From: Fulvimarina endophytica
GTDB lineage: Bacteria > Pseudomonadota > Alphaproteobacteria > Rhizobiales > Rhizobiaceae
Reading direction: 5' to 3'
DNA length: 64,000 nucleotides
NCBI RefSeq assembly: GCF_003403015.1
Contig: NZ_QURL01000007.1
Span: forward strand, 154,196 to 218,195
The notes beneath the pieces were generated by a model. That model was not told where the DNA came from and searched no databases. It saw nothing but the letters and a program-made list of their open reading frames with translations. This document shows positions 9,239 to 18,180 of the stretch, one piece after another; positions within the stretch are counted from its first letter, which is position 1; the number at the start of each line of letters is the position of its first letter. The position numbers and the translations under genes are program-made.

Positions 9239-10384
9239 TTACGCTCCAGCCAGACCCGACAGGTCGTTCCAGAAGGCGAAGACCATCAGCATCATGACGA
9301 GGGCGAGGCCGATACGGAAGCCGACCTCCTGCAGGTTCTCGCTCAGGGGCCGGCCACGGATCGCTTCGAAGGCGTAGAACAGGAGATGACCGCCGTCGAG
9401 CATGGGAATCGGCAGGAGATTGAGAAGCCCGATCGAGACCGAGAGCAGCGCTGCGAGATTGAGGAGCGCGCCGAGGCCGAATCCCGAGACCTCGCCGGAA
9501 ACCTGGGCGATCCGGATCGGCCCGCCGATCTGGTCGGCGCTCTGGCGTCCCGTGATCACCTGACCGATGAAATCAACCGTCCGGGCGGTGACGAACCATG
9601 TCTGCTCGACACCGTAGCTCAGGGCCTCCACGGGGCCGAGTTCCTCCGTGCGGAAGGACGAGGTCTGGCCGTCGGCGACGAGGCCGATGACCGGAAGGTT
9701 GATCGTCTTGCCGAAGCCGTCGTCCCGCGCCTCGATGCGCGGGGTCACCTCGAGATCGACGGTGCGCCCGCCCCTGTCGACGACCACCGTGATCGGGTGT
9801 TCGCCATGGGCCATGACGTAGTTCTGGAGATCGGAAAAATAGGTGACGTCCTGACCGTCCATCGAAACGATGCGATCGCCCGGTGCAAAGCCGGCTGCCG
9901 CTGCCGGCGAATCGGCGACGACGTCCGCGACGACCGGATCGGCGACGGTCCGTCCCTGAAAGAAGGCGACGCCTGCGAAGATGACGATGGCGAGAATGAA
10001 GTTCGCGATCGGACCGGCCGCGACCGTCGCGGCCCGGCGTCCCACGGAGGCGGACGGGAAGGCCTCGCGCCGCTCCGCCTCGCTCATCGCGTCGACGGCG
10101 CCACGATCGGGTACCGAGGCGGCGTTCTCGTCGCCGAGAAACTTGACGTAGCCGCCGAGGGGGATTGCCGAGAGCTTCCAGCGCGTGCCGCGCCTGTCGT
10201 CGAAGCCGACGATTTCGGGTCCGAAGCCGACCGAGAAGGCGAGAGAGCGAATGCCGCACCAGCGGGCGACCAGATAATGGCCGAGCTCGTGAAAGAAGAC
10301 GATGATGGTGAGTACGAAAAGAAACGGAAGAATGTAGACCAGACCACCGCTCCAGAGTGTGCCAAGTCCCAGTCCGCTTTCCAT
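9239..10384 (-). CDS. rseP: RIP metalloprotease RseP (site-2 protease)
   Basis: RseP (MmpA in Caulobacter) is a zinc protease that cuts transmembrane helices of anti-sigma factors and leftover signal peptides in the inner membrane. The 381-residue product has HELGH at residues 32-36 in the first transmembrane segment, one PDZ domain (around GFAPGDRIVSMDGQDV), and the second metal site NLLPIPMLDGG near residue 330. The gene is upstream of bamA and downstream of cdsA. Unlike many relatives, no dxr gene separates it from cdsA. Confidence 0.96.
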   Translation of the reverse strand: MESGLGLGTLWSGGLVYILPFLFVLTIIVFFHELGHYLVARWCGIRSLAFSVGFGPEIVGFDDRRGTRWKLSAIPLGGYVKFLGDENAASVPDRGAVDAMSEAERREAFPSASVGRRAATVAAGPIANFILAIVIFAGVAFFQGRTVADPVVADVVADSPAAAAGFAPGDRIVSMDGQDVTYFSDLQNYVMAHGEHPITVVVDRGGRTVDLEVTPRIEARDDGFGKTINLPVIGLVADGQTSSFRTEELGPVEALSYGVEQTWFVTARTVDFIGQVITGRQSADQIGGPIRIAQVSGEVSGFGLGALLNLAALLSVSIGLLNLLPIPMLDGGHLLFYAFEAIRGRPLSENLQEVGFRIGLALVMMLMVFAFWNDLSGLAGA

Positions 10385-10503
10385 CGACGACTCCCCTCAA
10401 TTCCCGGACCTCGTCGATGCTCGTGATGGCCTCGACGACCGCGCCTTACGCAAGCCATACTACGTGAAGCTGGACGCGATGATGGCGCCGCCGGACCCGA
10501 CGC

Positions 10504-10519
10504 TCGCGAAAAATCGCGA
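10504..10519. other. perfect 6-bp inverted repeat in the cdsA-rseP gap
   Basis: TCGCGA, four A and TCGCGA make a perfect short hairpin within the 200-base gap between cdsA and rseP. A second stem, CGAACCC/GGGTTCG with a 13-base loop, lies at 10554-10580 just after the cdsA stop. Neither has a T-run. They may mark an RNA processing point in the long operon; nothing else is seen in the gap. Confidence 0.35.
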
Positions 10520-10584
10520 CCGTTGCCGTGGAGACGCGCTCTAGGGCGCCTCTCGAACCCGCGCAATGACGCAGGGTTCGCATC

Positions 10585-11436
10585 TCAGTTCGGCAGAAGG
10601 CCCTGGGCCGGGTGGACGAAGTCGCCGTTCGCGGCCCCGACCAGGAATGCGGCGGCGACAGCGAAGATGAGCGCGTCGATCCGGTCCATGACGCCGCCAT
10701 GGCCGGGGATCATGCGGCCCGAATCCTTCACGCCGAAACGCCGCTTCAGCCAGGACTCGAAAAGGTCGCCCGCCTGGCCGAGAACGGACAGACCCGAGGC
10801 CAGGAGAACGAGCCCGAAACTGAAGCCGGGGGCGAAGATCGAGAGATAGAGCGCGGCGAAGGCGACGCCTGCGACGAGGCCGCCAAGGGCACCCGAGATC
10901 GTCTTGTTGGGCGAGACCGACGGCATCAGTTTCGGCCCGCCGACACTGCGACCGGTGAAATAGGCGAAGATGTCGCTCGCCCAGACGACGATCGCCACGT
11001 AGCCGATCGCGACGAGCCCGGTCCAGTCGTCGGAGCGCAGGAAGCCGAGCGGCAGGGAGGCAAGGGCCGAGTAGAAGAGGCCCGCAAGGGTCCAGTAGGC
11101 GCGCCGTTCGAACCGGTCGACGAAGGCGATGAAGGCCATGCCTGCCCCAAGCACGACGAGCGCGAGCCCGTTGAAGCCGAAGACGAAGAACAGAAGCGTC
11201 AGATAGAGGCAGCGCTTGGCGAAGAGATGGATGGGCCCGGCGCGCCGCGAGGAGCGCGTCATGCGCGACCATTCGTCGAAGACGATGACGCCGATGGCCG
11301 CGCACAGGATGCGGAAGGGGAATCCGCCGACGATCGTCAGAAGAACCACCAGCACGATCAGAAGGATCGCCGACAGAACTCGCGACTTCAGATCGCCCCA
11401 GGTTTTGATCGCCTTGAGGCGGTTCCAGACATCCAT
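10585..11436 (-). CDS. cdsA: phosphatidate cytidylyltransferase CdsA
   Basis: CdsA makes CDP-diacylglycerol from phosphatidate and CTP, the branch point for all phospholipids, in the inner membrane. The 283-residue protein has several hydrophobic helices, beginning VLSAILLIVLVVLLTIVGG, and the family signature SWLKRRFGVKDSGRMIPGHG followed by GVMDRID near residue 250, with the catalytic Asp residues. It starts 10 bases after the uppS stop, so the two are probably co-translated. Confidence 0.95.
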   Translation of the reverse strand: MDVWNRLKAIKTWGDLKSRVLSAILLIVLVVLLTIVGGFPFRILCAAIGVIVFDEWSRMTRSSRRAGPIHLFAKRCLYLTLLFFVFGFNGLALVVLGAGMAFIAFVDRFERRAYWTLAGLFYSALASLPLGFLRSDDWTGLVAIGYVAIVVWASDIFAYFTGRSVGGPKLMPSVSPNKTISGALGGLVAGVAFAALYLSIFAPGFSFGLVLLASGLSVLGQAGDLFESWLKRRFGVKDSGRMIPGHGGVMDRIDALIFAVAAAFLVGAANGDFVHPAQGLLPN

Positions 11437-11446
11437 CGGCTTAAAC

Positions 11447-12163
11447 TTAGGAGGCGATTTCGCGGGACAATCCCCCGAACCGCCGGTCGCGCGAGCGGAA
11501 CTCGGCGATGGCGTCGTCGAGCGCTTGCCTGTCGAAATCCGGCCAGTTCACCGGAACGAAGACGAATTCGGAATAGGCGGCCTGCCACAGGAGAAAGTTG
11601 GACAGGCGGATCTCGCCGCTGGTTCGGATGATGAGATCGGGATCGGGAATCCCCGCCGTGTCGAGATGGGAGGCGATCACCGCCTCGTCCACCGTCTCGG
11701 CGTCGAGTTCGCCGCTCGCCGCCTTGCGGGCGATGGTCTGGGCCGCGCGGGCGAACTCGTCGCGCGCTCCGTAGTTGAAGGCGACGACGAGGGTCTGGCG
11801 CTCGTTGTTCCGGGTAAGGTTCTCGGCCTCCTCCAGAAGCGACAGGATATCGGGCTGGAGATTGTCGCGCCGCCCGACGATGCGCACGCGAACGCCTTCC
11901 TTATGGAGGTCGGCGAGATCGCGGCGAATGAAGAGCTTCAGGAGGCCGAGGAGTTCGTCCACCTCTTCGCGCGGGCGGTTCCAGTTCTCCGAGGAGAACG
12001 CGAAGAGCGTCAGGTACTGGACGCCGAGTTCGCCGGCGGCACGAACCGTCGCCCGAACCGCCTCCACACCCCGGCGATGTCCCATGCTTCGCGGCAGCCC
12101 GCGAGCCCGCGCCCAGCGTCCATTGCCGTCCATGATGATGGCGATGTGTTCGGGATGTCGCAC
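11447..12163 (-). CDS. uppS: (di-trans,poly-cis)-undecaprenyl diphosphate synthase UppS
   Basis: UppS condenses eight isopentenyl units onto farnesyl diphosphate to give the C55 carrier used for peptidoglycan and O-antigen. The 238-residue cytosolic enzyme carries the Mg-binding catalytic Asp12 in [10 protein letters not shown], the substrate loop [15 protein letters not shown], and the C-terminal [15 protein letters not shown] block. It sits between frr and cdsA in the conserved order. Confidence 0.97.
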   Translation of the reverse strand: MRHPEHIAIIMDGNGRWARARGLPRSMGHRRGVEAVRATVRAAGELGVQYLTLFAFSSENWNRPREEVDELLGLLKLFIRRDLADLHKEGVRVRIVGRRDNLQPDILSLLEEAENLTRNNERQTLVVAFNYGARDEFARAAQTIARKAASGELDAETVDEAVIASHLDTAGIPDPDLIIRTSGEIRLSNFLLWQAAYSEFVFVPVNWPDFDRQALDDAIAEFRSRDRRFGGLSREIAS

Positions 12164-12222
12164 CGGGCTCGATCCTTCCTGAATAGGGCGCTTGGGGCTG
12201 GCCGAAGGGGCGTTGCGTGAAC

Positions 12223-12780
12223 TTAGACCTGCATGATCTCTTGTTCCTTGGCGGCGAGCGTCCGGTCGACGTCGCTCACCGTCTCGTCGGTCATCTTCTG
12301 GACGCGATCGGACATCTGACGGCTGTCGTCCTGGCCGATATCGCCGTCCTTCTCCATCTTCTTCAAGGTCTCCATGCCGTCACGGCGCACGTGACGGACG
12401 GCCACCTTCGCGCTCTCGGCATATTGCTGGGCGACCTTGACCAGTTCCTTGCGGCGCTGCTCGTTGAGTTCGGGCAGCGGAATGCGCAGGGTCGTGCCGT
12501 CGGTGATCGGGTTGAGACCGAGATTGCTCTCACGGATGGCGCGCTCGACCTTGCCGACCATCTGCTTGTCCCAGACCGTCACGCTGACCATGCGCGGCTC
12601 GGGAACGGAGACGTTGGCGACCTGATTGATCGGCATCGAGGAGCCGTAGGCATCGACCATCACCGGATCGAGCAGGTTCGGAGAGGCCCGCCCCGTGCGC
12701 AGCCCCGCAAGATCGCTCTTGAAGGACTGGATCGCTCCGTCCATGCGTCGTTTCAGATCGTCGAAATCGAACTCGGCCAT
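12223..12780 (-). CDS. frr: ribosome recycling factor
   Basis: Frr works with EF-G to split the post-termination ribosome. The 185-residue protein is the normal size and shows the hallmark blocks [52 protein letters not shown] and the C-terminal KEQEIM. It begins 44 bases after pyrH, the usual pairing. Confidence 0.97.
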   Translation of the reverse strand: MAEFDFDDLKRRMDGAIQSFKSDLAGLRTGRASPNLLDPVMVDAYGSSMPINQVANVSVPEPRMVSVTVWDKQMVGKVERAIRESNLGLNPITDGTTLRIPLPELNEQRRKELVKVAQQYAESAKVAVRHVRRDGMETLKKMEKDGDIGQDDSRQMSDRVQKMTDETVSDVDRTLAAKEQEIMQV

Positions 12781-12824
12781 CCTGCCGCTCCCGTCTTGCT
12801 TTCGTTTGGGGGTCTTCGTTCCCG

Positions 12825-13544
12825 TCAGTCGCTGACGACGGTCGAACGGCCTCCCCCGGACAATATTCTGGCCAATTCACCCTTCTCATGAATCGAGAAG
12901 ACGATGATCGGAATTTTGTTTTCGCGCGTCAGCGCTACCGCCGCCACGTCCATCACCGCCAGTCCCTGGCTCAGAACGTCGTTATGGGTCAGCGTTTCGT
13001 AGCGAACCGCATCCGGAACGAGCTTCGGATCGGCCGAGTAGATGCCGTCGACCATGGTCGCCTTGAACAGGGCGGCCGCTCCCATTTCCGCGGCCCTCAG
13101 TGCGCCAGCGGAGTCGGTGGTGAAGAACGGGTTGCCGGTGCCGCCCGCGAAAATCACCACCCGGCCCGCCGCCTGATGGGCGAGCGCCTTCAGCTGGGAA
13201 AAGCTCTCGCAGATCTCGGGCATGGCGATCGCCGACAGAACCACGGCGTCGACGCCGAGCTTGACCAGCGAGGTGCGCAGCGCGAGCGCGTTGATGACGG
13301 TCGCGAGCATTCCCATGTGGTCGCCGGTCACCCGGTCGCCGCCCTTCGAGGCGACGGCCACGCCGCGGAAGATGTTGCCGCCACCGATGACGACCGAGAT
13401 CTCGACGCCCATCTCGCGGGCCTCGCGAATATCGGCGGCGATTCGGTCGGCGACCGACACGTCGATGCCGAAGCCCTGACTGCCCATCAAAGCCTCGCCG
13501 GAAACCTTCAGCAAGATCCGACGATATCTGATGTTCGAGCCCAT
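12825..13544 (-). CDS. pyrH: UMP kinase PyrH
   Basis: PyrH phosphorylates UMP to UDP for RNA, sugar-nucleotide and CTP synthesis; it is a hexameric amino-acid-kinase-fold enzyme. The 239-residue product opens [15 protein letters not shown] (phosphate loop), then [11 protein letters not shown] and [17 protein letters not shown], all family hallmarks. The reading frame stays open a further 336 bases upstream, but that part is low-complexity and overlaps a hairpin after tsf, so MGSNIRYRR is the start. Confidence 0.96.
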   Translation of the reverse strand: MGSNIRYRRILLKVSGEALMGSQGFGIDVSVADRIAADIREAREMGVEISVVIGGGNIFRGVAVASKGGDRVTGDHMGMLATVINALALRTSLVKLGVDAVVLSAIAMPEICESFSQLKALAHQAAGRVVIFAGGTGNPFFTTDSAGALRAAEMGAAALFKATMVDGIYSADPKLVPDAVRYETLTHNDVLSQGLAVMDVAAVALTRENKIPIIVFSIHEKGELARILSGGGRSTVVSD

Positions 13545-13687
13545 GGATGGTTCCGTTCGATCGAGATCGATTATGCCGGCCGCCCCCCGTGCAAGGGTTC
13601 GGTCCAACGGCTCGATCTTCAGGGTCATTGCCGCATTCGGCTGCGCGGGACCAACGCCTCGCGCGAGCGGCCCTTGCGATACAGGAA

Positions 13688-13714
13688 GGGCGCCCGCTTG
13701 TGAAGCGGACGCCC
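13688..13714 (-). terminator. hairpin after tsf
   Basis: GGGCGCCCGCTT (13688-13699) pairs with AAGCGGACGCCC (13703-13714) with one mismatch and a 3-base loop, 53 bases beyond the tsf stop. The following minus-strand bases (CTTCCTGTAT) are only mildly T-rich. It probably cuts transcript levels between rpsB-tsf and pyrH-frr. Confidence 0.6.
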
Positions 13715-13767
13715 TCGTAAACTTTCCCTCAGGCCGTTGGCCGCTTGGGAAACTCGTCCCTTGCGTA

Positions 13768-14691
13768 TCAGCGACCAGCCGCGGCCGCGACCTCCGCCGC
13801 AAAGTCGCTCGCCTCGCGCTCGACGCCCTCGCCGAGAGCGAAGCGGACATAGCCGGTGATCTTCGCGGTGCCGCCGGCATCCTTGGCAGCGTCTTCGAGC
13901 GCCTTCTCGACCGTGAGGTCGGGATTGATCACGAAGGACTGCTTGAGGAGAGCGACCTCCTCGTAGAACTTGCGCATGCGGCCTTCCACCATCTTCTCGA
14001 TGATGTTTTCCGGCTTGCCCGACTGGCGGGCCTGATCGGAGAAGATCGCCTTCTCGCGCTCGGCGACGTCGGCGCTCACCTGATCCGGGGACAGGGCGAG
14101 CGGATTGGTCGCCGCGATGTGCATGGCGACCTGACGGCCGAAGGCGGTCATCTTTTCCTTGTCGGCGTCGGTCTCGATCGCAACGAGCACGCCGAGCTTG
14201 CCGAGGCCGTCGGCCACCTGGTTGTGGATGTAGGTCGCGACCGCGCCCTCGGAGACCGTCAGCTGTGCCGAGCGGCGAAGCTGGAGGTTCTCACCGATGG
14301 TGCCGATCCGGTCCTTGATCGTGTCGGAGACGGACTTGCCGGCATCCGGATAGGTCGCGCCTGCAACCGCCTCGGTCGAGCCGTCCGTGGTCAGGGCGAC
14401 GTTCGCGATGCTGCGGACGAGCGTCTGGAATTCCTCGTTGCGCGCGACGAAGTCGGTCTCGGAATTGACTTCCACGACAACGGCCGTGTCGCCGTTGGAC
14501 GCGACGCCGATCAGGCCCTCGGCCGCGGTGCGGCCGGACTTCTTGTCGGCCTTGGCGATGCCCTTGGTCCGCAGCCAGTCGATCGCGGCTTCCATGTCGC
14601 CGTTCGTCTCGTTCAGCGCGGTCTTGCAGTCCATCATGCCTGCGCCGGTCGCCTCGCGCAGTTCCTTCACCATGGAAGCGGTAATGGCCAT
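13768..14691 (-). CDS. tsf: elongation factor Ts
   Basis: EF-Ts is the nucleotide exchange factor for EF-Tu. The 307-residue protein has the N-terminal UBA-like domain ([19 protein letters not shown]), the core exchange motif [13 protein letters not shown] near residue 80, and a coiled-coil/core C-terminal half of normal size. It follows rpsB by 140 bases, the standard rpsB-tsf pair. Confidence 0.97.
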   Translation of the reverse strand: MAITASMVKELREATGAGMMDCKTALNETNGDMEAAIDWLRTKGIAKADKKSGRTAAEGLIGVASNGDTAVVVEVNSETDFVARNEEFQTLVRSIANVALTTDGSTEAVAGATYPDAGKSVSDTIKDRIGTIGENLQLRRSAQLTVSEGAVATYIHNQVADGLGKLGVLVAIETDADKEKMTAFGRQVAMHIAATNPLALSPDQVSADVAEREKAIFSDQARQSGKPENIIEKMVEGRMRKFYEEVALLKQSFVINPDLTVEKALEDAAKDAGGTAKITGYVRFALGEGVEREASDFAAEVAAAAGR

Positions 14692-14831
14692 CTCATCGTC
14701 CTTTACGTCGAATTGAATGGCGCACCGCGTCGTTCAGAACGGGTGCGCCGAATAAGATCTGATACGGGCCGGCCGGCACTGGCCGCGCCTGCCCGCATTC
14801 GATGTCACGAGCCCATGACGGGCGGTTGACG

Positions 14832-15683
14832 TCAGCCGGCCGGCGTCGCGGCGGTCTGGGCCGCCTGGCCCGTCGGCTGGTTCTCGACATCAGCTTCGCC
14901 CGGCTGGTCGGTCGCAGCGTCTTCGTCCTTGACGTCCTCGAGCACCTCGACCGGTGCGTCTTCCAGGGCGCCGATGTCCATGCCGCTGTCGCCCTGCTGG
15001 CGCGCGATGCCGTCAACGGCGGCGCGGGCGATCAGGTCGCAGTAGAGAGCGATGGCGCGCGAGGCGTCGTCATTGCCTGGGATCGGGTAGTCGACGCGGG
15101 CCGGATCGCAGTTCGAATCGACGACGGCGACGACCGGGATGCCGAGGCGGCGGGCCTCGTCGATCGCGATCGACTCCTTGTTGGTGTCGATGATGAACAT
15201 CATGTCCGGCACGCCGCCCATGTCGCGAATACCGCCGAGGGCGGTCTCGAGCTTGTCGCGCTCGCGCGTCAGGGTCAGGCGCTCCTTCTTGGTGAAGCCC
15301 TGGGCTTCGCCGGCGAGGAGCTCGTCGAGCGTGCGAAGACGCTTGATCGAATGGGAGATCGTCTTCCAGTTCGTCATCATGCCGCCGAGCCAGCGGGCGT
15401 TGACGTAGTACTGGGCCGAGCGCTGGGCGGCATCGGCGATGATGTCGGAGGCCTGGCGCTTGGTGCCGACGAACAGCACGCGGCCGCCGCGGGCGACCGT
15501 GTCCGACACGGCCTGCAGGGCGCGATGCAGCAGCGGAACCGTCTGTGCCAGATCGAGGATGTGGATGTTGTTGCGGGCACCGAAGATATACGGCGCCATC
15601 TTCGGGTTCCAGCGATGGGTCTGGTGGCCGAAGTGAACGCCCGCCTCGAGGAGCTGACGCATGGAATATTCGGGAAGTGCCAT
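14832..15683 (-). CDS. rpsB: 30S ribosomal protein S2
   Basis: S2 binds the head-body junction of the 30S subunit and is needed for S1 docking. The start at [15 protein letters not shown] has a purine-rich Shine-Dalgarno (GGCAGAG) and gives 283 residues. The family block [19 protein letters not shown] and the later [19 protein letters not shown] are clear. About 45 C-terminal residues form an acidic, Ala-rich tail ([19 protein letters not shown]), longer than the enteric S2 (about 241 residues) but of a kind common in alphaproteobacteria. Confidence 0.97.
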   Translation of the reverse strand: MALPEYSMRQLLEAGVHFGHQTHRWNPKMAPYIFGARNNIHILDLAQTVPLLHRALQAVSDTVARGGRVLFVGTKRQASDIIADAAQRSAQYYVNARWLGGMMTNWKTISHSIKRLRTLDELLAGEAQGFTKKERLTLTRERDKLETALGGIRDMGGVPDMMFIIDTNKESIAIDEARRLGIPVVAVVDSNCDPARVDYPIPGNDDASRAIALYCDLIARAAVDGIARQQGDSGMDIGALEDAPVEVLEDVKDEDAATDQPGEADVENQPTGQAAQTAATPAG

Positions 15684-15882
15684 TTCTCTGCCTTTTCCGG
15701 TTTGACCTAGCACGGGAGAAGCGAAATCTTCGCCACCGGTGGCCCTTCTGCGCCCTTCGTGAAGGATGCGTCAGGTCCGTTCCCGTGTGTGGAATGAGCG
15801 CGCCGGTACACCATCCCTGCCCCGAAGGCAAGTCCGGCTACAGTGGCGCGAAGCCCTCAGATGGGCATTGCGAGGTGTCGGT

Positions 15883-16797
15883 TCAACGCTCCGACGGCTT
15901 GCAGTCTTCGGCGCCAAGCGGCGTGAACTCGCTCATCGAGCCGGTCAGGGAGTAACCGTCGAAATTCATCGTCAGGTCGTCGGAGACGCCGTTGTCGTAG
16001 AGCGTGTAGCTGGTGGTGAAATCCGGAGCGCCGTCGGCCGAGCCGGTCTTGTCGTAATAGGCCTCGCTGACGCGCCAGCGCTCGTGATCGCGAAGGGCGC
16101 GAGCGCCGGCGCTGTCTTCGGCAGGTGTTCCCTCGCGCTCCTTGCCGGCGGGTCCGTCCTCTTGCCGCTCCTCCGCCACCGCTGTCTCGTCCGCCGTCGC
16201 CTGGCTGCCGCCGGGCGCAGCGAGCGAGGCGATGATGGAGGTGGACCGCGTCTCCTTCTCGGCCTCGGCATCGCCGTCGAAGATCGCCGTCTCGTAGACG
16301 AATGCGCCCGAACGGGCGGCGTCGATCAGATTGCGCGTATGGGCGATCGGGAAGGCGGCGGCCGGGATGTCCACATCCCGCTCGTCGGGCTCCCGGTAAT
16401 CGACCTGCGTTCGTCCGTCGCGCGTCGTCGCCGTCCCGGCGGAGGCCTGTTCCCCCAGACCGTCCACCGTCGACTTGCTGGAAAAACGCAGGCTCTCGCC
16501 CTCCACCGGCTCTTCCAGTTCGATGTGCTGGTCGACGACGGTCAGTTCGCGATCGGTCAGAAAGCGGGCCACGAAGCGATAATCGAGTTCATAGGCCTCG
16601 CAGGAGCGCTGGGTGATCTCGACGACGATCCGCCCGTCGATCGAGTCGAAATCCGTCTGGGTCGCCTGGTCGAGCGCGAGATCGTAGACGGCACGATGGG
16701 GCAGAAGCTGCGCCGCCGAAGCTCCGCCCGCCCCCAAACCGAGGACAAGAAGCGCCGCAAGACTTGCCGGGGCCGCAGACATACCCAAAATCGCCAT
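15883..16797 (-). CDS. eipB: cell envelope integrity protein EipB (DUF1849)
   Basis: EipB is a periplasmic beta-spiral protein needed for envelope integrity in Brucella. The 304-residue product has a signal peptide (cleavage near GGASA-A, residue 28) and then the family start LLPHRAVYDLAL. Two cysteines remain in the mature part, in QRSCEAYEL (about residue 64) and AEDCKPSER at the very C terminus, which matches the single conserved disulfide known for the family. A Glu/Ala-rich low-complexity insert lies in the middle (about residues 195-235). It is upstream of rpsB on the same strand but separated by about 200 bases. Confidence 0.88.
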   Translation of the reverse strand: MAILGMSAAPASLAALLVLGLGAGGASAAQLLPHRAVYDLALDQATQTDFDSIDGRIVVEITQRSCEAYELDYRFVARFLTDRELTVVDQHIELEEPVEGESLRFSSKSTVDGLGEQASAGTATTRDGRTQVDYREPDERDVDIPAAAFPIAHTRNLIDAARSGAFVYETAIFDGDAEAEKETRSTSIIASLAAPGGSQATADETAVAEERQEDGPAGKEREGTPAEDSAGARALRDHERWRVSEAYYDKTGSADGAPDFTTSYTLYDNGVSDDLTMNFDGYSLTGSMSEFTPLGAEDCKPSER

Positions 16798-16920
16798 CGG
16801 TCTTTGCTCTTTCGCGTCAGGACTATCTCGGCTAGGCCGGCGAGGCCGGGATCGATCGCCGGGTTCGACCAGGCCCCTCTATAGAACGACGCGATCGCGA
16901 CATAAAGGAACACGACGACC

Positions 16921-17388
16921 ATGACCCATCCGATCGAAACGCGCCTTCAGGACGCCGGCGTCACGCTGCCGGAAGCGGCCGCACCCGCCGCGAACTACGT
17001 GCCCTTCGTCACCTACGGCTCGCTGCTCCAGACCTCAGGCCAGTTGCCGCTCGATGCCGGCAAGCTGACGGCGACCGGCAAGCTCGGCGCCGGCGTCTCG
17101 CTCGAAGAGGGCCGTAAGGCCGCGAAGTTCTGCGCGATCAACATCCTCGCTCAGACCAAGGCAGCGATCGGCGGCGACTGGAACAAGGTCGAACGGCTGC
17201 TGAAGCTGACGGTCTTCGTGGCGAGCGATGCAGGCTTCACCGAGCAGCACAAGGTCGCCAACGGCGCGTCCGATTTTCTCGCCGAGATTTTGGGTGAGAG
17301 CGGCCCGCACGCGCGCTCGGCCGTCGGCGTGCCCAGCCTGCCGCTCGACGCGCCGGTCGAGATCGAAGCGCTCTTCGAACTGAAGTGA
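16921..17388 (+). CDS. RidA family enamine/imine deaminase
   Basis: RidA-fold proteins hydrolyse reactive 2-aminoacrylate and related enamines. This 155-residue member shows the family pattern YVPFVTYGSLLQTSGQLPLD near the N terminus and the substrate-binding Arg in HARSAVGVPSLPLDAPVEIE near the C terminus, so deaminase activity is plausible. It belongs to the longer YjgH/YoaB-like branch, not the classic 128-residue RidA. The gene overlaps or nearly touches the next gene, indicating an operon. Confidence 0.9.
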   Translation: MTHPIETRLQDAGVTLPEAAAPAANYVPFVTYGSLLQTSGQLPLDAGKLTATGKLGAGVSLEEGRKAAKFCAINILAQTKAAIGGDWNKVERLLKLTVFVASDAGFTEQHKVANGASDFLAEILGESGPHARSAVGVPSLPLDAPVEIEALFELK

Positions 17389-17390
17389 CG

Positions 17391-18122
17391 ATGACGACCG
17401 CACCCGGCTGGTTGACCGCACGCCCCTATGCCCACAGGGGGCTGCACGACGGCAATCGGACGATCCCGGAGAACTCGCGCGCGGCGGCGCGGGCCGCGAT
17501 GCGTGCGGGTTTCGGCATCGAATGCGATCTGCAGCTCTCGGCCGATGGCGTGCCGCTCGTCTTCCACGACGACGATCTGGCGCGCCTCACGGTCATGGGC
17601 GGCGACGTGCGGGCGATGGAGAGCGATGAGGCCCGGCGGCTAAACCTCTGCGGAACCGAGGAGACGATCCCGACCTTCGCCGATTTTCTGTCGCTGGTCG
17701 GCGGCCGGGTGCCGCTGCTCATCGAACTCAAAGGTCGATCGGCCGGGGAGGACGCGCATTTCGCCGACACCGTCTGCGCGGCCCTTTCGGGCTATGACGG
17801 GCCGGCTGCGCTGATGTCCTTCGCGCCGCATTTGGTCTCGGCCTGCAGAAAGGTCTGCCCCGATCGTCCGGTCGGGCTGACGGCGGAAGGGGCCACGGAG
17901 GCCGAGTTCGAAGCCCATCGGCGGGTCGCCGGTCACGGGCTCGATTTCGTCTCCTACGATCATGCCGCCCTTCCCAATGCGTTCACGCAGTCCCTTCGCG
18001 CACAGAGCATTCCCGTTCTCTGCTGGACGATCCGCTCGAAGGAGGAGGCGGCAGCCGCCCTCTCGTCCTGCGAGCAGATCACCTTCGAAGGCTTTCTGCC
18101 GGACGACGTCGCCGCAGCCTGA
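17391..18122 (+). CDS. glycerophosphodiester phosphodiesterase
   Basis: The enzyme splits glycerophosphodiesters from phospholipid turnover into glycerol-3-phosphate and an alcohol. The 243-residue TIM-barrel protein has the catalytic motif YAHRGLHD, PENS, the metal-binding pair GIECDLQLSADGVPLVFHDD with the second His, and LIELKG. No signal peptide is seen, so it is probably cytosolic. A GTG six bases upstream overlaps the ridA stop (GTGA) and could be the true coupled start; I give the ATG. It belongs with the preceding RidA and following acyltransferase genes. Confidence 0.92.
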   Translation: MTTAPGWLTARPYAHRGLHDGNRTIPENSRAAARAAMRAGFGIECDLQLSADGVPLVFHDDDLARLTVMGGDVRAMESDEARRLNLCGTEETIPTFADFLSLVGGRVPLLIELKGRSAGEDAHFADTVCAALSGYDGPAALMSFAPHLVSACRKVCPDRPVGLTAEGATEAEFEAHRRVAGHGLDFVSYDHAALPNAFTQSLRAQSIPVLCWTIRSKEEAAAALSSCEQITFEGFLPDDVAAA

Positions 18123-18180
18123 GTGCCGCGGCATTCCGGTCCGGTTGCCGCGCCGGGCCGGTCTCCATATCTCCCGTCCC

